Shown here one piece after another: positions 25,103-37,665 of a DNA stretch of 64,000 bases. Numbering within the stretch: position 1 is the first letter of the stretch; each line of letters starts with the position of its first letter. The notes below the pieces were generated by a model, which had not been told where the DNA came from, ran no database searches, and saw only the letters and a program-made list of their open reading frames with translations. This DNA is from Lepidodermella squamata (lineage: Eukaryota > Gastrotricha). The stretch spans positions 558,001 to 622,000 of the forward strand of contig JBLDXI010000055.1 of assembly GCA_047495785.1 (NCBI GenBank). Direction: 5' to 3'. Made by a program: the position numbers and the translations under genes.

Positions 25103-26632
25103 ATGATTACGGCGACGAGATGGTCGTTTCTGGAAGATGAAGCTGCAGCAATTAAATCTGATTCAGACGAGGCGAATAGCGAGGTAGTATTAAAAACCGC
25201 AAAAATTCAACCTTCAACGGAGGTGACTCATAATGCATGTGACTCAGCAGCCGATGACTTGGCCATCAAAGCTACTGCACTTGCCAGATCGCGAGAGGAG
25301 GACAACTTAAAAGCGGCAATTGGCCTGTTAACCTGCGCTATTTCGCTTCGGCCGGACAGAGCTGGCTACTACAACAACCGTTCGCTCTGTTTTTACTTGC
25401 TGGGCGATTTTAAAAGTTCGCTACAGGACGCCTCGATCGGTCTGAATTTAGACTCTAATTCAACAAAACTTCTCTACAGAAAGGCGGCAGTTTTGCTGAA
25501 ACTGGGGAATTACTACGAAGCTGCCGAAACTGCAGCTAAGATATTGGACATTGAGCCCGCATCAGAAAAAGCGGTAAAAATTCTGAGAATTGTGAACAAA
25601 ATGGCGCTAGCGGACGAGGATGAAGCTATAGCCGATATTGACTTGACATCATGTTCTAACCCCGCAACAACGCCTCGCTGTGAAACAGTTTCTATCAGCG
25701 ATAAAACGAGCCAAGTCATCGGCGTAATTATATCAAATATCTCAGCCGATACAACGGGATCTGATGTCAAACAGTTGATTGAAAATTTGACGGGAATAAC
25801 TGTTGAACAGCCGATTTATCAAGTTTTGGACGAGAAGATGGCAATCAACTCATGCGTTGTGTTTTTGCCGAGTTATGAGGACTGTTTGGAGATTTTGGAC
25901 AATTTTGACAACTGCGAATTGTTTGATAACGGACCGGTGGAGGTGCGTTTATTGGACCGGGCTCACCTGTCGCGCCTCACTTTGACCTTGGCCGATAATT
26001 GCGCATCGTGGAACCTTGCGGTCCTGCCAAGGAAATCTGCCACGCTGGCTCAAAGTAAGAAAAAGCGAAAAAAGACGAAGACACCCACCAAAGAGAACGA
26101 ACTGCCGCCATTTACAAGTGTTTTTGTCAGAAATATGCCGCCAGATATGGCATTTCACGAATTTCTGCAGGATATTTACGCATCGACATGGCAAGTGGCC
26201 GAATTTAATGATTTCAGTGTTGTTAAGCAGTTATCTTTCAAAAATTGTTGCTTTCTCAATTTCAATTCAATTCACGCCGCTGAGGCAGCGTGTTCTTACC
26301 TTGACGGCTTCCTGATCGGCGGATCGCAATTGAAAGCGAAGCTTGAGCGCGGCCGGCCGGGTCACCTGCGACTTGTCGATATCGCGGCCGATTATGAGTT
26401 TTCGTTAACTAGACCGTCTAAATTGCTGCGAGTAGACAATATTGACGGTGCGTTGAAGAAGCAACAGGTGCGCAAGCTGTTTCCCGGTGAAATTATGGTG
26501 TATATGGCTAACCCGGTCGTCTACGTCGAATTCGGCAATCTTGACCTGGCGATTGAATCATATCGGGTCAACCAGGGGCGTCGTGTCTCGAACTCGCAAC
26601 TCGTCGTGCGATACGCACATCCTACTAAATAA
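25103..26632 (+). CDS. TPR-RRM protein, copy 2 (intronless)
   Basis: A single exon of 509 residues from the ATG at 25103. TPR-like hairpins at about 50-170 (YYNNRSLCFYLLGDF, DASIGLNLDSNS) precede three RRM-like modules. The first reads IGVIISNISADTTGSDVK. The second, TSVFVRNMPPDMAFHEF...IY with CCFLNFNS, follows a Lys-rich stretch that could be a nuclear localisation signal. The last opens LLRVDNIDGA and closes LVVRYAHP. The FHEF..IY and VDN-I/V-DG signatures match the copies at 5895 and 31722. It lacks the introns found in the other copies, so it could be a retrocopy, but it is intact. AATAAA follows at 26688. Function is unknown beyond likely RNA and protein contacts. Confidence 0.85.
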   Translation: MITATRWSFLEDEAAAIKSDSDEANSEVVLKTAKIQPSTEVTHNACDSAADDLAIKATALARSREEDNLKAAIGLLTCAISLRPDRAGYYNNRSLCFYLLGDFKSSLQDASIGLNLDSNSTKLLYRKAAVLLKLGNYYEAAETAAKILDIEPASEKAVKILRIVNKMALADEDEAIADIDLTSCSNPATTPRCETVSISDKTSQVIGVIISNISADTTGSDVKQLIENLTGITVEQPIYQVLDEKMAINSCVVFLPSYEDCLEILDNFDNCELFDNGPVEVRLLDRAHLSRLTLTLADNCASWNLAVLPRKSATLAQSKKKRKKTKTPTKENELPPFTSVFVRNMPPDMAFHEFLQDIYASTWQVAEFNDFSVVKQLSFKNCCFLNFNSIHAAEAACSYLDGFLIGGSQLKAKLERGRPGHLRLVDIAADYEFSLTRPSKLLRVDNIDGALKKQQVRKLFPGEIMVYMANPVVYVEFGNLDLAIESYRVNQGRRVSNSQLVVRYAHPTK

Positions 26633-26687
26633 ATTATTGACCCAGACTTGTCTTTTGCTAACATACCCTGTGATTGTTTTCAAGCGC

Positions 26688-26693
26688 AATAAA
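26688..26693 (+). promoter_or_regulatory. Poly(A) signal of TPR-RRM copy 2
   Basis: AATAAA lies 56 bases after the stop codon. Confidence 0.45.
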
Positions 26694-26864
26694 ATTGTCG
26701 CTGAATTGGCCTGGGCTTTTTATGAGGGGCAATCAATCAGTGAGCACGCGTAACTGGGTCAAACAGTTTTATTGCGCGCGCTTAAAAAATTAGGTCAAAA
26801 GATATGCGCGCATCCCGAGCGCGATTGTCTCAACCATTCTTGATTTGAATTCTTGATACCAAAA

Positions 26865-28293
26865 ATGTCAGGTGCGTTTTTCGGCTTGAGTCAGTACGAC
26901 TTCACGTTGCGTCTCGAAAGTCTGAAGCGCGAGACGGAGCTTGTGGCTGTTCAGCGTAAAGTTCGCCGCGGCACGTCAACCTCACCCCGCCTGCCGAGCC
27001 TGATGACCCTTCTAGGCATGAAAGAACGCTCAGCTGATCCACCACTCGAATCGCCAACTTCATCGCTTTCCCGCCGGTATCACCTACTGCTTCCGAGTTT
27101 CAAGTGAGTTTTCCTAAAAAAAATTCCGTAATATCTCAGTAAAAAACTTATTTTTTTTAGAGCGATTTTGGCCAATAAAGGTATTGCCACGCTACGGAAA
27201 ATTGGCTCCGGTGGCTACTCCGACGTTCATTGCGGAATTCGTTCGAAAAGGCAACCAAACCCGCCGGCAAGTGAGGCTGCTTTTCAGCTAGAAAAAGTCG
27301 CTATTAAGGTGGTTGATCGGCGCAAAGCCAGCAACGAATACCAGCGTCAGTTTCTATCTCGCGAGCTCGCCAACTGGTCTCTTCTTCGCCATCCCAATAT
27401 CGTTCAGCTCTACGAATCCTTCAGCGATCCGTCACCGACACAGCTAAGCCGTTACGTCTTCATGGTTGCCGAATTTTGCGAGGGCGGCGACTGCCTCCGC
27501 ATGGTTCGCCACGTCGGCTCGTTACCAGAAGCGGCCGCCCAGCGATGGATGCGCCAATTATGCGCCGGAGTCGGCTATATGCACTCGCTTGGCATCGCCC
27601 ATCGTGACTTGAAGCTCGAAAATATCTTTCTCGACGCTGTTGGCAACGTCAAAATCGGTGATCTCGGATTCGCAACAAAGCGCGACTACCAGCACCAGCT
27701 GAGCGATACATTCTGCGGCTCAAAGGCCTATGCAGCGCCGGAAATTCTCCTCGGCCTCCCCCACTGCACACTGAAAGCCGACGTGTGGGCGATTGGTGTC
27801 ATTGGCTACATCGTTTTGACTGGTCTCATGCCGTTCAACGAACATGCTTGGAACCGATTCATCGTCGACGAGCAACGGCAACTCAGCTTTCCCGCCGAGT
27901 TGTGGGCACTCTTCTCGCCTACCTGCGAGCCCTTTGTGCGATCAGGCTTGAAATTCAGCTATCTCGAACGGTTAGATAAACGTTATTGGTGATTATTCAG
28001 ATTTTTTAATGATTTTTCCTCCTTTTAGACCAACTGTTCACGAGCTCATTGCGCACGATTGGTTGCAGGTGAAATCTGCGAGTGAATCATCGCTCCCTAA
28101 CGCACCGCCGAGTTCGCTATGCAGCGGCGCGGATGCGAACCAGCCACTAAATCTCGCTCCCCCGCCCTCGAAGCACAACAACAAGCTGCTGATTAATACT
28201 AACAACACCTTTGATAGCTGTAACCAATCGACTACTCCTGTCAAGAAAAGCGACAAGAAGCATTGCCCGATCAACACTCCTTTTTATTTGTGA
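26865..28293 (+). CDS. Serine/threonine kinase, TSSK-like
   Basis: Exons 26865-27103, 27161-27970 and 28029-28293 give 437 residues. The kinase domain (about 85-360) shows GSGGYSDV, VAIKVVD (catalytic Lys), HRDLKLEN, the activation segment FCGSKAYAAPE, and DVWAIGV. The FCGS-x-AYAAPE string is typical of testis-specific serine kinases (TSSK) within the CAMK group. The magnesium-binding triplet is DLG instead of DFG; other catalytic residues are intact, so activity is likely. The exon 2 donor (CG|GTTAGA) was chosen because it alone yields RPTVHELIAHDWL, the expected end of the lobe. An 80-residue N-terminal leader and a low-complexity tail flank the domain. It sits 230 bp behind TPR-RRM copy 2. 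A male germline role is only an inference from family. Confidence 0.88.
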
Positions 28294-28340
28294 ATTTTAA
28301 TCAACTTTCTAATTTCGTCTGCTTTTTGTATCAATTCATC

Positions 28341-28346
28341 AATAAA
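28341..28346 (+). promoter_or_regulatory. Poly(A) signal of the TSSK-like gene
   Basis: AATAAA lies 47 bases past the stop codon. Confidence 0.45.
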
Positions 28347-31300
28347 TTTTGCGAAATCTGAATATTGCGGTTTTTATGAGTTTTTACGCAGTTCCGTTAG
28401 AATTTTAGAATCTGAAACACAATTTTTTGTTTACAATAAACCTCAAGGGCTATAGTTCATTGTATCCATTTTTAAGCAAGTTAAAATCTTGTCTCAATTA
28501 GTTCATTGTTTTCTACTTCCGATCTGCAAGGAAAAGAAAAGTTGCTGTTGGCGGCGTGTCTCAAAGAAATTGTCTCTGTTTATTTATTTCAATTAATCCA
28601 CGGCATTAATGTTGCGCTTTGCGCTCAAGGCATCGCAAATTATCACGTCGCAGCGAAGCGTCAATGCATTATATAAATTACAGATTGTGGTAATTTATAT
28701 AAAAAAGACAGCCATTTAGCGGAATTTCGCCTCGCGGTTGAGACAAAGCTCTTTACGTGGCTATATAATTCTGTAAATACTTTCCAGTTGAGGATAAAGG
28801 TATCAGAGAGCTTTTCGCTTCACACAAAATATACACGCGGAATCATTACTCATATCAATTACCTACCTGGCACGCATTTCTGAGCGAAAATAGTTTAGAT
28901 AACAGCTATTATATTTCTCATTTCAGAGAAAGCACGATAATTGCTGGAAACTGATAATAATTTTGATAACGCTTTTACAGGTCATTAGAAAAACACTGTG
29001 AATTCCTTAGCAATTATTGGCTTCCTCGGTACTCTTGTTGCTAACTAAATATCAAAAGCGAATTCAGGTCAAAAATTTATCAAAAATTCATTAAATTAAC
29101 GCATAAAAAGTCTCACACGTGATTGTGGGTTGTCCCTAGATCAGCTATAGGTATCGCACAGGAAAAAGCCATCTGGCCGGAATAGTGGGTTGTGCGATTT
29201 CAAGAAATTGAATTTCCTTCCTCGCGAAAATAGGACACGTCCTTGCTAAATTTGGAATAACTTATTCTTCAAGGTTTTTAGCCTTTATTTTTTTTTTAAT
29301 TTCATAGTAACCATCTATCTCGCCTATAGCTTCATAGTGGCTCCAAGTACACGCGGTATATGTTTACTTTGTGCACTCAGCTGCGTAATTTTTGGTGTGT
29401 AAAGTAGTGGGCTATAACTCGATATTATACACGAAAAGCTCTTATATACTGCCGATGTTGGTATTTACTTTTTGCTGAACTCTTTTTGTTAAAGCACTCA
29501 CAGCCTCCTTAAAGTAATGCAGGATAGTAGTATCTATATAAAACAGGAAGAGAGTGTGAGCTTGTGGGAGTAATTTTAGTTCATTTTTCCCTGTATAAGA
29601 GAGTGAGAAGCGTATTACCTGCAATTTTTAAATTTTTTCCCTGTAATATATGCGTGTCACTAAGGACATATTAACAAGAGATTCTTAGATAGCCATCTCT
29701 TTCCAGGTGCTAAGTGAATGAAGGATAGTTTTTAAGATATCAAATATCAACGAAAACAATTTCAGATGCCTCGACAGTGTTATCTTGCAGGTTCCTAGCT
29801 ATTTGATACTTATTTTTCAGCAAATCAACTCTTCGAGGCAAGCATATAGGCACCTTGTCTTTTAGTGGGTGGTGAATCAGCCGTACATTTCCATCGAATG
29901 AAATTTTAAGTAGCCATCTCAATCAATAATTCATCATTTTTTGCGCGCTTCAAAGAGCTCGAGGTGCGCAATTATTGTGATCGACCCGCTTGTTGCTCTT
30001 CTTACTCAGTCACTATGAAAAAAATCGTCATTGCGCTCAATTTTATTTCACCTTTGTAAATTATCTTTTGCCATCGTTTTGTCTACTTGTCTGCTTTGAA
30101 TGCCACGACGATTCAAGCTCATCGGATAAATAACAGATGGTACATAGCCAGGGTATACCTGCATCTATTCAGATTATTATTTCTATATTACACTGGGACG
30201 CGGCGGCAAATAGTTTTACAACATCTGGCAGGTGATCGTTAAATGCGACAATTACAGGTCTAATAACACTTGCGTCAACGTCATTATTTTTCATGGGAAA
30301 AATTATGTATGAACAAAGTCGGGCGGACACGTGTGGCCTTGCTTGTCACATTGAATTATATTTCAAAAAATAATCAGCAGGTGTCACGTCCGGTCATAAG
30401 ATAGTCCTAAAAAAATGAGGAGTATTATAATAAGGCTTCTAAATCTCAAGTAGGTAGTCATTATTTTTTCAATTTTCGGCTCAATGCCATTCTTTGTAAA
30501 ATTTGACAGAATGATTATACTGTCAAACATGCCCAAGCCCCACACACTGCGATGAAGCATGCGTTTTTTCTTGCTCGAGAGGCAAAAAATGGCGCCGGTA
30601 TATACTATGCGCTGGTTCAACATTATTATTTTAGATCTCTTACCTATAATAAAAGCAATATGCATTCGGTGCGTATAGAACAACTAGACTTTCTACATTC
30701 AATCAATGGCGTGTAGTATCAACCTAACTCGTACACATACATGAGCCATACCTATAGCTCAATGCTATCGCACTTTTTATTCACATTGAAAAGTGCATTT
30801 TTTGCCCTGCGCATGCTCGTGCCTTATTATATAATGTTATACACCTAATATTATACCGGTCCGCATTTAAAGTATGCCGAGCCGATACGATGATTAATGC
30901 CTGTGTACGAGCAACGAGCCCAAGCGATGGGCAGAGCAACAAACATGGATGGCGATGAAACATTTTTACTACGTAGATTTCATATTGTGATATAACATTT
31001 TGTAGTTTTATTAGCCTTTAGGTATTAAGGGAGCTAATGCATCGCTGTTCTTATACTCGTTTTATGCTTTCGGCGGTGGCGGCTATCTGCTGCTGCTGCT
31101 GCTGTTGTGGGGCTGGTCTGCTGAAGGCGGGTGCTCTTCCTCCTGGCGTTCGCTTTGTGAAAGCGCGCGCAATTTTTTCACAGTTTTATTTCTCCGCCCT
31201 GTAAAGTGTTACCGCAATTTTTGACAAGTTTTTATTACACACCTCGCGCGCGTTCTGCAGACTATCTTTAAGGCCTGGGTCATTATTAAATACTTGAGAA

Positions 31301-31721
31301 GCTCTAGATGATGAGTCAGTTTTATAGCAATCAAAAGTTTCCTCGGCGAGGGATGCGTGCACTCATTGTAGAGCCAAGGACACGGCTATCACAAATTAGT
31401 TATCTAGCGTCGAATTTCAGTTCACATCTGCGATGAGATTCGGAAAGCGCGCGTGTCCTTGCAGCTGCTATTTGCTCAGCTGACCATTTACGGCCGGAAA
31501 GATTTTCAAAATGTTTATCTCGTATTTTTGTACAAATCTGCTGCGTGTTGTTTTGAGGGTTGTTCCAAAAATGGTCATTTTTTCAGACACGCGACTTCAA
31601 CCTGATCCAGTTTTTCACAATTTTTGTTCTGCCTTGTGCCATTTTAAAAAATTTGCTCGCGATTTGACTGCTTCATTAATTTTTGAACAATTTTCAATTT
31701 AGAATTTTAAAGATATAATAG
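28347..31721. other. 3.4-kb intergenic region, no gene recognised
   Basis: Only short frames of 60-100 codons with no recognisable motif are present. The region is AT-rich, with a (CTG) run near 31090-31105 (CTGCTGCTGCTGCTG). It must hold the promoter of TPR-RRM copy 3. No RNA gene or transposon end was identified. Confidence 0.45.
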
Positions 31722-34170
31722 ATGATGGACGCGTCATTCATATGGGGTCCAGCGAAGGAAGAAACCGGCGAAGATGACGACGATTGCCGGCGTTTGATGA
31801 GTGAAATCGACACCGAACTAAGTTTAAGCAACGCCGATCCTGGGCAGGCTTTAATGCGAAGTCAAAACAGCTTTTTAGAAGATTCTTTTAAAACCGCCTC
31901 GAGTACTACGCCTCGGTCTTCGCTTAACAACAACCTAAGCTTTTTAAACAACACGTGTAAAGGCGACGTTTTCCCACCATCGATTTTAAGCTCTTACAAC
32001 ATCCGCCCTGGCGTTTCTATAGTCTATAACGGTGAAGATGATTCTGAATATAACAGCAACAGCTCGAGTAATGTTACACGGCACATGTCGGCCGAGCAAG
32101 AAAATCGAAATGGCGAGGCTGATGACAATCGACAGAAAGCTGATCAGTTGGCCTCTGAAGGGACTACGCTAGCTAGGGATCGATCGAACCCGGCCAAATT
32201 GCAATTAGCCATCGAATTTTTGACTCAAGCGATAAAACTTAATCCATCCTGCGCAGGTAAGAAGTCTTTCCAATGTCTCTGTAAAAAATTAATTTAATTT
32301 GTTTAGGATATTATTTTAATCGCTCAATCTGCTTTTATCGAAGCGGAAATTTTTTACAAGCCCTGCGCGATGCCAATCTGGCTCTACAACTCGAGCCTAG
32401 ACAAGTCAAGTACCTGAACCGGAAAGCGATGGCTCTATTTCGGTTAGATCGGATAATTGAGACACGCCAGACAATCGATCTAATCTTGCAAATAAACCCG
32501 GGAAATAAGCAAGCGAACGAACTGCTGGAAGAAATCACCAAGTCGTCGAAGCTGACTGAAGCTGACGTCATTGTCGGTGTCGTAATATCAAATCTACCGA
32601 AAAATATCAGGTCGGAAACTGTGCGAGATCTGTTAGCCGGACGTGGCGTTGTGGTTGAACATCCGATTTTCTTCATAATTTGCGCAAATGGCGGCGACGA
32701 GTCGCTGACATCGGCGGTTATCTACCAACCTGACCTCGGTGTTACGACAAAGGTCGTTGAGATGCTTGATCAATACCCGTACGGCTCGACGTTCCTGCGA
32801 GTCGAGCCGTTGTTCAAGTCAGTTTACAAAGATTTGAAGCTGTCGACTGACCCACAAGCTTCGCCGTCGTTGTCTTCGCATAATGGCAACAGCGATGACG
32901 ATGGTGAATCATCACCACGGCCTGCGTTTTGGAACTCTGAGCCTGATTCGCTGTCCGGCCGGTCGACTTCGCCGAAAACGAACAGCCCGCATTTGATTGT
33001 CGCTAAGAGCTTATCGTCCGATCAGCCTTCTTCTAAACCGCAATCGCCTGTCGAAGCCCTACCAAAAACAGTTTTTATTGGAAACGTTCCAAAAGATGCT
33101 GACGTGGCGCAAGTCGAACAGCTGGTTCGCAAACAGGTATAAAGCTTAAATTTTTAAGGGGGATTTTTTTATGTTCTTTGTTTTTGCAAAGTCGGTTTCG
33201 AAAATTAGCATTTGTTCCCCAAAATTTCGATTCTTATCTAGAACTTTCCTCGGGATATTGTTTTTTAGATAATTGCCTTTTATTAGAGTCGACCAAATAA
33301 ATGTCATTTTGTCAACATTAATTTTATCGTTTAACCTTGAACTTCAAGGATGATTTTTATACAATTTTTGCGCAATTTTACAAATTTCTATTTTTTAATT
33401 AGGTGCCGAATGCGCAACATATCGCTCCGTTTCATGTTGCGAAGAAGCCCGAATGGGACTACGCCTTCGTGAATTGCGCAACACCGGCCAATGCCCGAAT
33501 TATTCACGATGCACTGCAAAAAGCTCGTTTCCTCGGTTGCATCGTCGACGTGCATTTGTACGACACTGCCCAGCGAGCTGCTCTGGCATCGACAACTAGC
33601 AGCCAAGCCGAGTCAGCGACCAGCAAGCCGTCGAAACCCGCTACTACGGCGACTAACGTATTTGTCACCAATTTGCCGCCTCAAATGCAGTTTCACGAGT
33701 TTTTCGTCGCGATTTACCCCATCGTATCTCGGGCTGCTGGCTCAGATTTTGCGTTGTACCGCCAGTCGCAATGGAAGCACTGCTTCCTCAATTTCCCGAA
33801 CGCAGCTAAGGCTCTAGCTGCTTTTCACTGCTTGAATGGTCTCAAAATCGCCGGCGCTGTCTTGGCGGCTAATATGGCTGAAGGGCGTGCGAAATTCATG
33901 GCGACGTCGCATTTCGCGGCCTATGCTGAATTCGAGCTGTCCCTTGACAAGCCGTCGACGATGATCCGCGTCGATAATGTTGACGGAGCGATGAGCAACG
34001 CTGAAATCCGCAACATGTTCGACGGCGCTGTTGAATTTTGGCGCGACTACCCAACCGCCTATTTCAAGTTTTTCGACGAAAAAACGGCGACAATGTGGCT
34101 GCATCAATACCAAGGTCGGGTGAACCGTAACTCAGCTATGGTCATCTGCTACGTCCACAAGAAAATATAA
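31722..34170 (+). CDS. TPR-RRM protein, copy 3
   Basis: Exons 31722-32256, 32307-33136 and 33403-34170 give 710 residues. A Ser/Asn-rich N-terminus is followed by TPR-like hairpins (GYYFNRSICFYRSGNF, ANLALQLEPRQ). Four RRM-like modules follow, starting IVGVVISNLPKNI, KTVFIGNVPKDAD, NVFVTNLPPQM and MIRVDNVDGA. The third has MQFHEFFVAIY and HCFLNFPN; the last ends AMVICYVHK. The acceptor at 33402 puts VPNAQHIAPFHV in frame after RKQ. It is the longest member of the local family, and its two introns lie at positions different from the single intron of copy 1. Function inferred as RNA-binding scaffold only. Confidence 0.86.
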
Positions 34171-34180
34171 AATATAATAA

Positions 34181-34186
34181 AATAAA
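34181..34186 (+). promoter_or_regulatory. Poly(A) signal of TPR-RRM copy 3
   Basis: AATAAA lies in an A-rich tract 11 bases after the stop codon. Confidence 0.45.
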
Positions 34187-34301
34187 AAAATCGATAGAAA
34201 TAGACAAAAATATATAAAAAAATCTTTGAAAAAATTTGCGGACCAACTGCTTTTTGAATATCGTTTTAAATGAACTGATGCCGAATATCGAAGTGAGGAT
34301 G

Positions 34302-34327
34302 ATGAATGAATGAATGAATGAATGAAT
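34302..34327 (+). repeat. (ATGA)n microsatellite
   Basis: Six and a half tandem ATGA units downstream of TPR-RRM copy 3. Confidence 0.85.
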
Positions 34328-35966
34328 ATAACAAGTCTTTTATATGCAAAAGACTGATCGTTTGCCCAATACGTTGTCGATGTTGTCGAAGCGAGAGCAT
34401 GACAAGAAGTGCGGTTTTTTGTTTTATTTTCATCGGAGTATTAAAAATAAAACTCGCAATTTGATTTTCTGCATTTTTCTTTACTCCCAAGAAAGTTTTC
34501 ATTCAGAAATTGTGTCAGAAAAAATGCGACCCGCCGTCACGATCGATTCGCTAAAAAGTAATGTTTATTTAGAGGTCTTGCCACTGTGTTGTATTGGGAT
34601 TAAATAATTCTATACTCCTTACTTTTATCCGAAAAAACCACAGGTATGTACTCCAAGGGTGCACTTTAATTTTTTCGCAAAATCCACCTAAAAAATGAGA
34701 TAATTTTTCGGATCTTATTGAAAGATCACGTACTCTTTTAGCTTTTTCACCGCAGTATAGCCATTGGCCATTGGTCGCTGAAAGTAAAAATAAATTAGCT
34801 TGAGTATATTATTAAACTACCAGCTGGTAAGACGCGCATTAAGACAACCGCGAAGTGTCTGCCGCTGTCGTTTCGTTCACGCATCATTAGACGCCTACGA
34901 TGTGTTGCCGTTCGCGACCGAAGTCCCTCGCGCGCTTCTCTTGCATGAAACCAATTTTTCTTCGACTCATCGGCGGCTCAATAGCGCAGTAGCGACGCCT
35001 TTGATGCGACTTCGCTTACATTTTTCACCAGAATACACCTTTTAAGGTGGACCAAGTCAACATTTACACATTTTTATGTATGGAGCTTCTATTATCAATA
35101 CAAACATGGAGGCGAAGTAAAATTGTCACCCTACAGCTTTGACCTGTTTGTTTTACTGAGCCATGCCAAAAGAGGGCATCGTTTTTAATTACTCCCATTT
35201 GAATGGATATATCATCGCTAATTTCCTATTCACACCCTGCTGTGTAAGTGCGGTGCGTTTTCTTGTTTTAATTATCATCATTTTTATGGATGCCGCGTTG
35301 CTTTTTGATGACAAATCGGTGCGAATAACACGCAGATCGAGCTAGTTCAGGACGAAACGATTTCACGCAAATATTGAATTTTGCGAAAAAAACTTCTGAA
35401 TCGATTTCAAGTGCTCGCTGCCCTCGCTCGTAGTCTATATTACAATTTCATGGGTTATCAACTCGATTTCCCGTATTTGTTTAAATAGCCAGCGTATCCG
35501 CTCGTAAAAATAGACCGAGTGCGAGAAAAAATCTGCTTCCTTCTACACTGCTTGATATAGATTTAATCGCATGTCATTGTTGTGGATTGAAACAAGAGTC
35601 GCCCCTTGGCGATATGATAGGCCCCTACCTCTTTATTACCTCTAGGTGCGCCTTAATATTTTACGATGGTCAGCGCGTTATGTGACCTACAGCCGAGAGT
35701 TTTAAACGCCTGGCAATAAAGACGCGTGTAATATTGCAATACAACACAAATAATCACCTCTCAATATCGAGAAATGAGCAAGGAGGTCTCAAACAACAAC
35801 AAATAACAACAACATTTTAGTAAACTCTTATTGCATTGTGACATTGCTACCGGTGCTTTTTGCCGGCTTTCGTCTTCACTGCTTACTTGATCGCTATAAG
35901 ATGAATGTTTTTTTCTCTCGCAGGAAATTTTAGGGACATTTATTTTTGAGTGAGTTTCCATTTTAA
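34328..35966. other. Intergenic, no gene recognised
   Basis: The short frames at 34344, 34800 and 35163 lack motifs and consistent start contexts. The region presumably contains upstream regulatory sequence of the CAP-Gly locus. Confidence 0.4.
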
Positions 35967-36965
35967 ATGTTCCTCATCCTCGGCGGTCTGAGTCGAGCGG
36001 TTTCGCCGACGAAGGGCCGTGGCGAGAGCGTTAGCCCGTCGCGGATCCGTCGAATTGCCGCGGATCGGAGAGCTCGATCTGGAACGCCAGACCCAAATAG
36101 AGCAGCTGATTCTTCGACCAGCAGTTCGCAGCTTTCAGCCGCTGCCAGGCGAATCGCTAATATCCGCAAAAACAAAGCTATGGCTGGCCATCACAAGCAC
36201 CACCACGAGCCTGGTCGGCCTCATTCAGCATGTCCCTGCCTAAGAAGGCACAGCTATCATGTGTAAGTTGAGCATAAAACGAATTTGTATTTGTTTAGAT
36301 TATTATAAGCTACAATGAACAAATTGATTAGACTTTTAGAATGGGTAATAAAATATTTCGAATTATTTCGTATATTTAGCTTCAAATTTCTTAGTAGCTC
36401 CGAACTAGCTCAAGATTAATTGTTTCAGGTGCTATAATTTTTTGCTTTAAGTGTTACTAGGTGACCAAAGCCAATTTTAGACTTCCTTAGCGGAAATTAG
36501 TGAAGCTGGCGTTTGACTTCAAAAAAACTAAATAGGGTAAAGTCTTACCCATATCGTAAAGATTGCTTGAAGGGGAATATTCATGACAGTTCCATCTTAA
36601 ATGATTTTCAAGTATACACGTTTTTCGGTTATAAGTAAATGCTTGAAATATTAGGTGGTCTAATAAACGGGACAATTTATTAGCAAATGATAGGATATTC
36701 CCTCGAAATTCTCTTGAGCCTGATAAAAAAAACTATACTGCCCTCTTCACTTTGCCAATTATTCGAGCGTGATAATTAATTGATGGTTTCATTTTTTCTA
36801 GAGCGGAGGTGCCCTCTTCCAAATCAAACGTTGCGCCGTTATCGCTACTTTCACCAACGGCGAGCGATTCAGAAGGCAGCGCCCGTCACCGTTCGACTTC
36901 TCGCCAGCGGCGGCAAAACCGGCTCTCTAAAAAACACTCATCGACCGGTCGACTCGCAGCAACAG
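35967..36965 (+). CDS. Candidate upstream coding exons of the CAP-Gly gene
   Basis: Exon 35967-36262 (start MFLILGGLSRAVSP, Arg/Ser-rich, a His cluster near its end) has a strong GTAAGT donor. Exon 36802-36965 (acceptor TTTTTTCTAG) continues the same frame and ends in phase 1 before a GTAGGC donor. Phase 1 is the phase required by the common exon at 41188, and also by a weaker acceptor ending at 37974 in front of GSSIMDD. Composition (Ser, Arg, Pro) resembles the rest of the CAP-Gly protein. This may be a third alternative 5' module, or the 5' exons of one long transcript. No domain was recognised. Confidence 0.45.
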
Positions 36966-37515
36966 GTAGGCCGCATTTTTTCACGCCGCGGTCTTGCACC
37001 GCGTGACTCGCTTGATTGGCCTCATTGACTTTTTTACCGCGCGCGCGTGCGCGTTGCACCGGCGCGTGAAGCCGTCGGAGCGCGAAATTTGGCGTCAAAG
37101 CCTGCGGGCATCGTAGGTTTAATCAAAAGACGAGCGCGCGGCGCGATAATCGAACAACAATGCGCGCAGACTCATCGTTTCGCGAAGTAAATGTCACTAA
37201 ATAACGATCCGCTAGTTTTACGCTCATACCTAGCCAGTGTTAGTTATCTGTTTTGTGCGTCTCGCGTGTTTTCATTAAGCAGGCGTGTATCCATCCCATC
37301 GAGCAGGCTTCGCCGCAATCTACTCAATGCCTCGTCGTCGTATACCTCCTATATGTAGTTTAGTGAATTATTATGACAGTAAATAGCCCGGTACGCAAAA
37401 AGGACGCCTGCTTTTACGATCGATCGATGAATTGCATTGCAACTTAAACACGACCTAGCTATTCAGCGCCTGTTGAAAGCGGATCGCGAGCGGCGATTTC
37501 TGCTCTGCCCGCGCC

Positions 37516-37524
37516 TATAAAAAA
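37516..37524 (+). promoter_or_regulatory. TATA box, promoter of the long CAP-Gly isoform
   Basis: TATAAAAAA lies in GC-rich surroundings about 440-470 bases ahead of the ATGs at 37954 and 37984. It predicts a transcription start near 37545. Confidence 0.45.
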
Positions 37525-37640
37525 TAAACAGGCCCAGAGCGCGTCATTAGATGCCGTGTAATCGGCCGCGCAGTGAAATGGCTACCGTTGTGACGAACAA
37601 CGCGCCTGCGTAGAACGGCGACAAACTTGTAATAATAGCG

Positions 37641-37665
37641 ATAATAATAATAATAATAATAATAA
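37641..37665 (+). repeat. (TAA)n microsatellite
   Basis: Eight tandem ATA units in the presumed leader of the long CAP-Gly isoform; a short second run follows near 37671. Confidence 0.8.
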
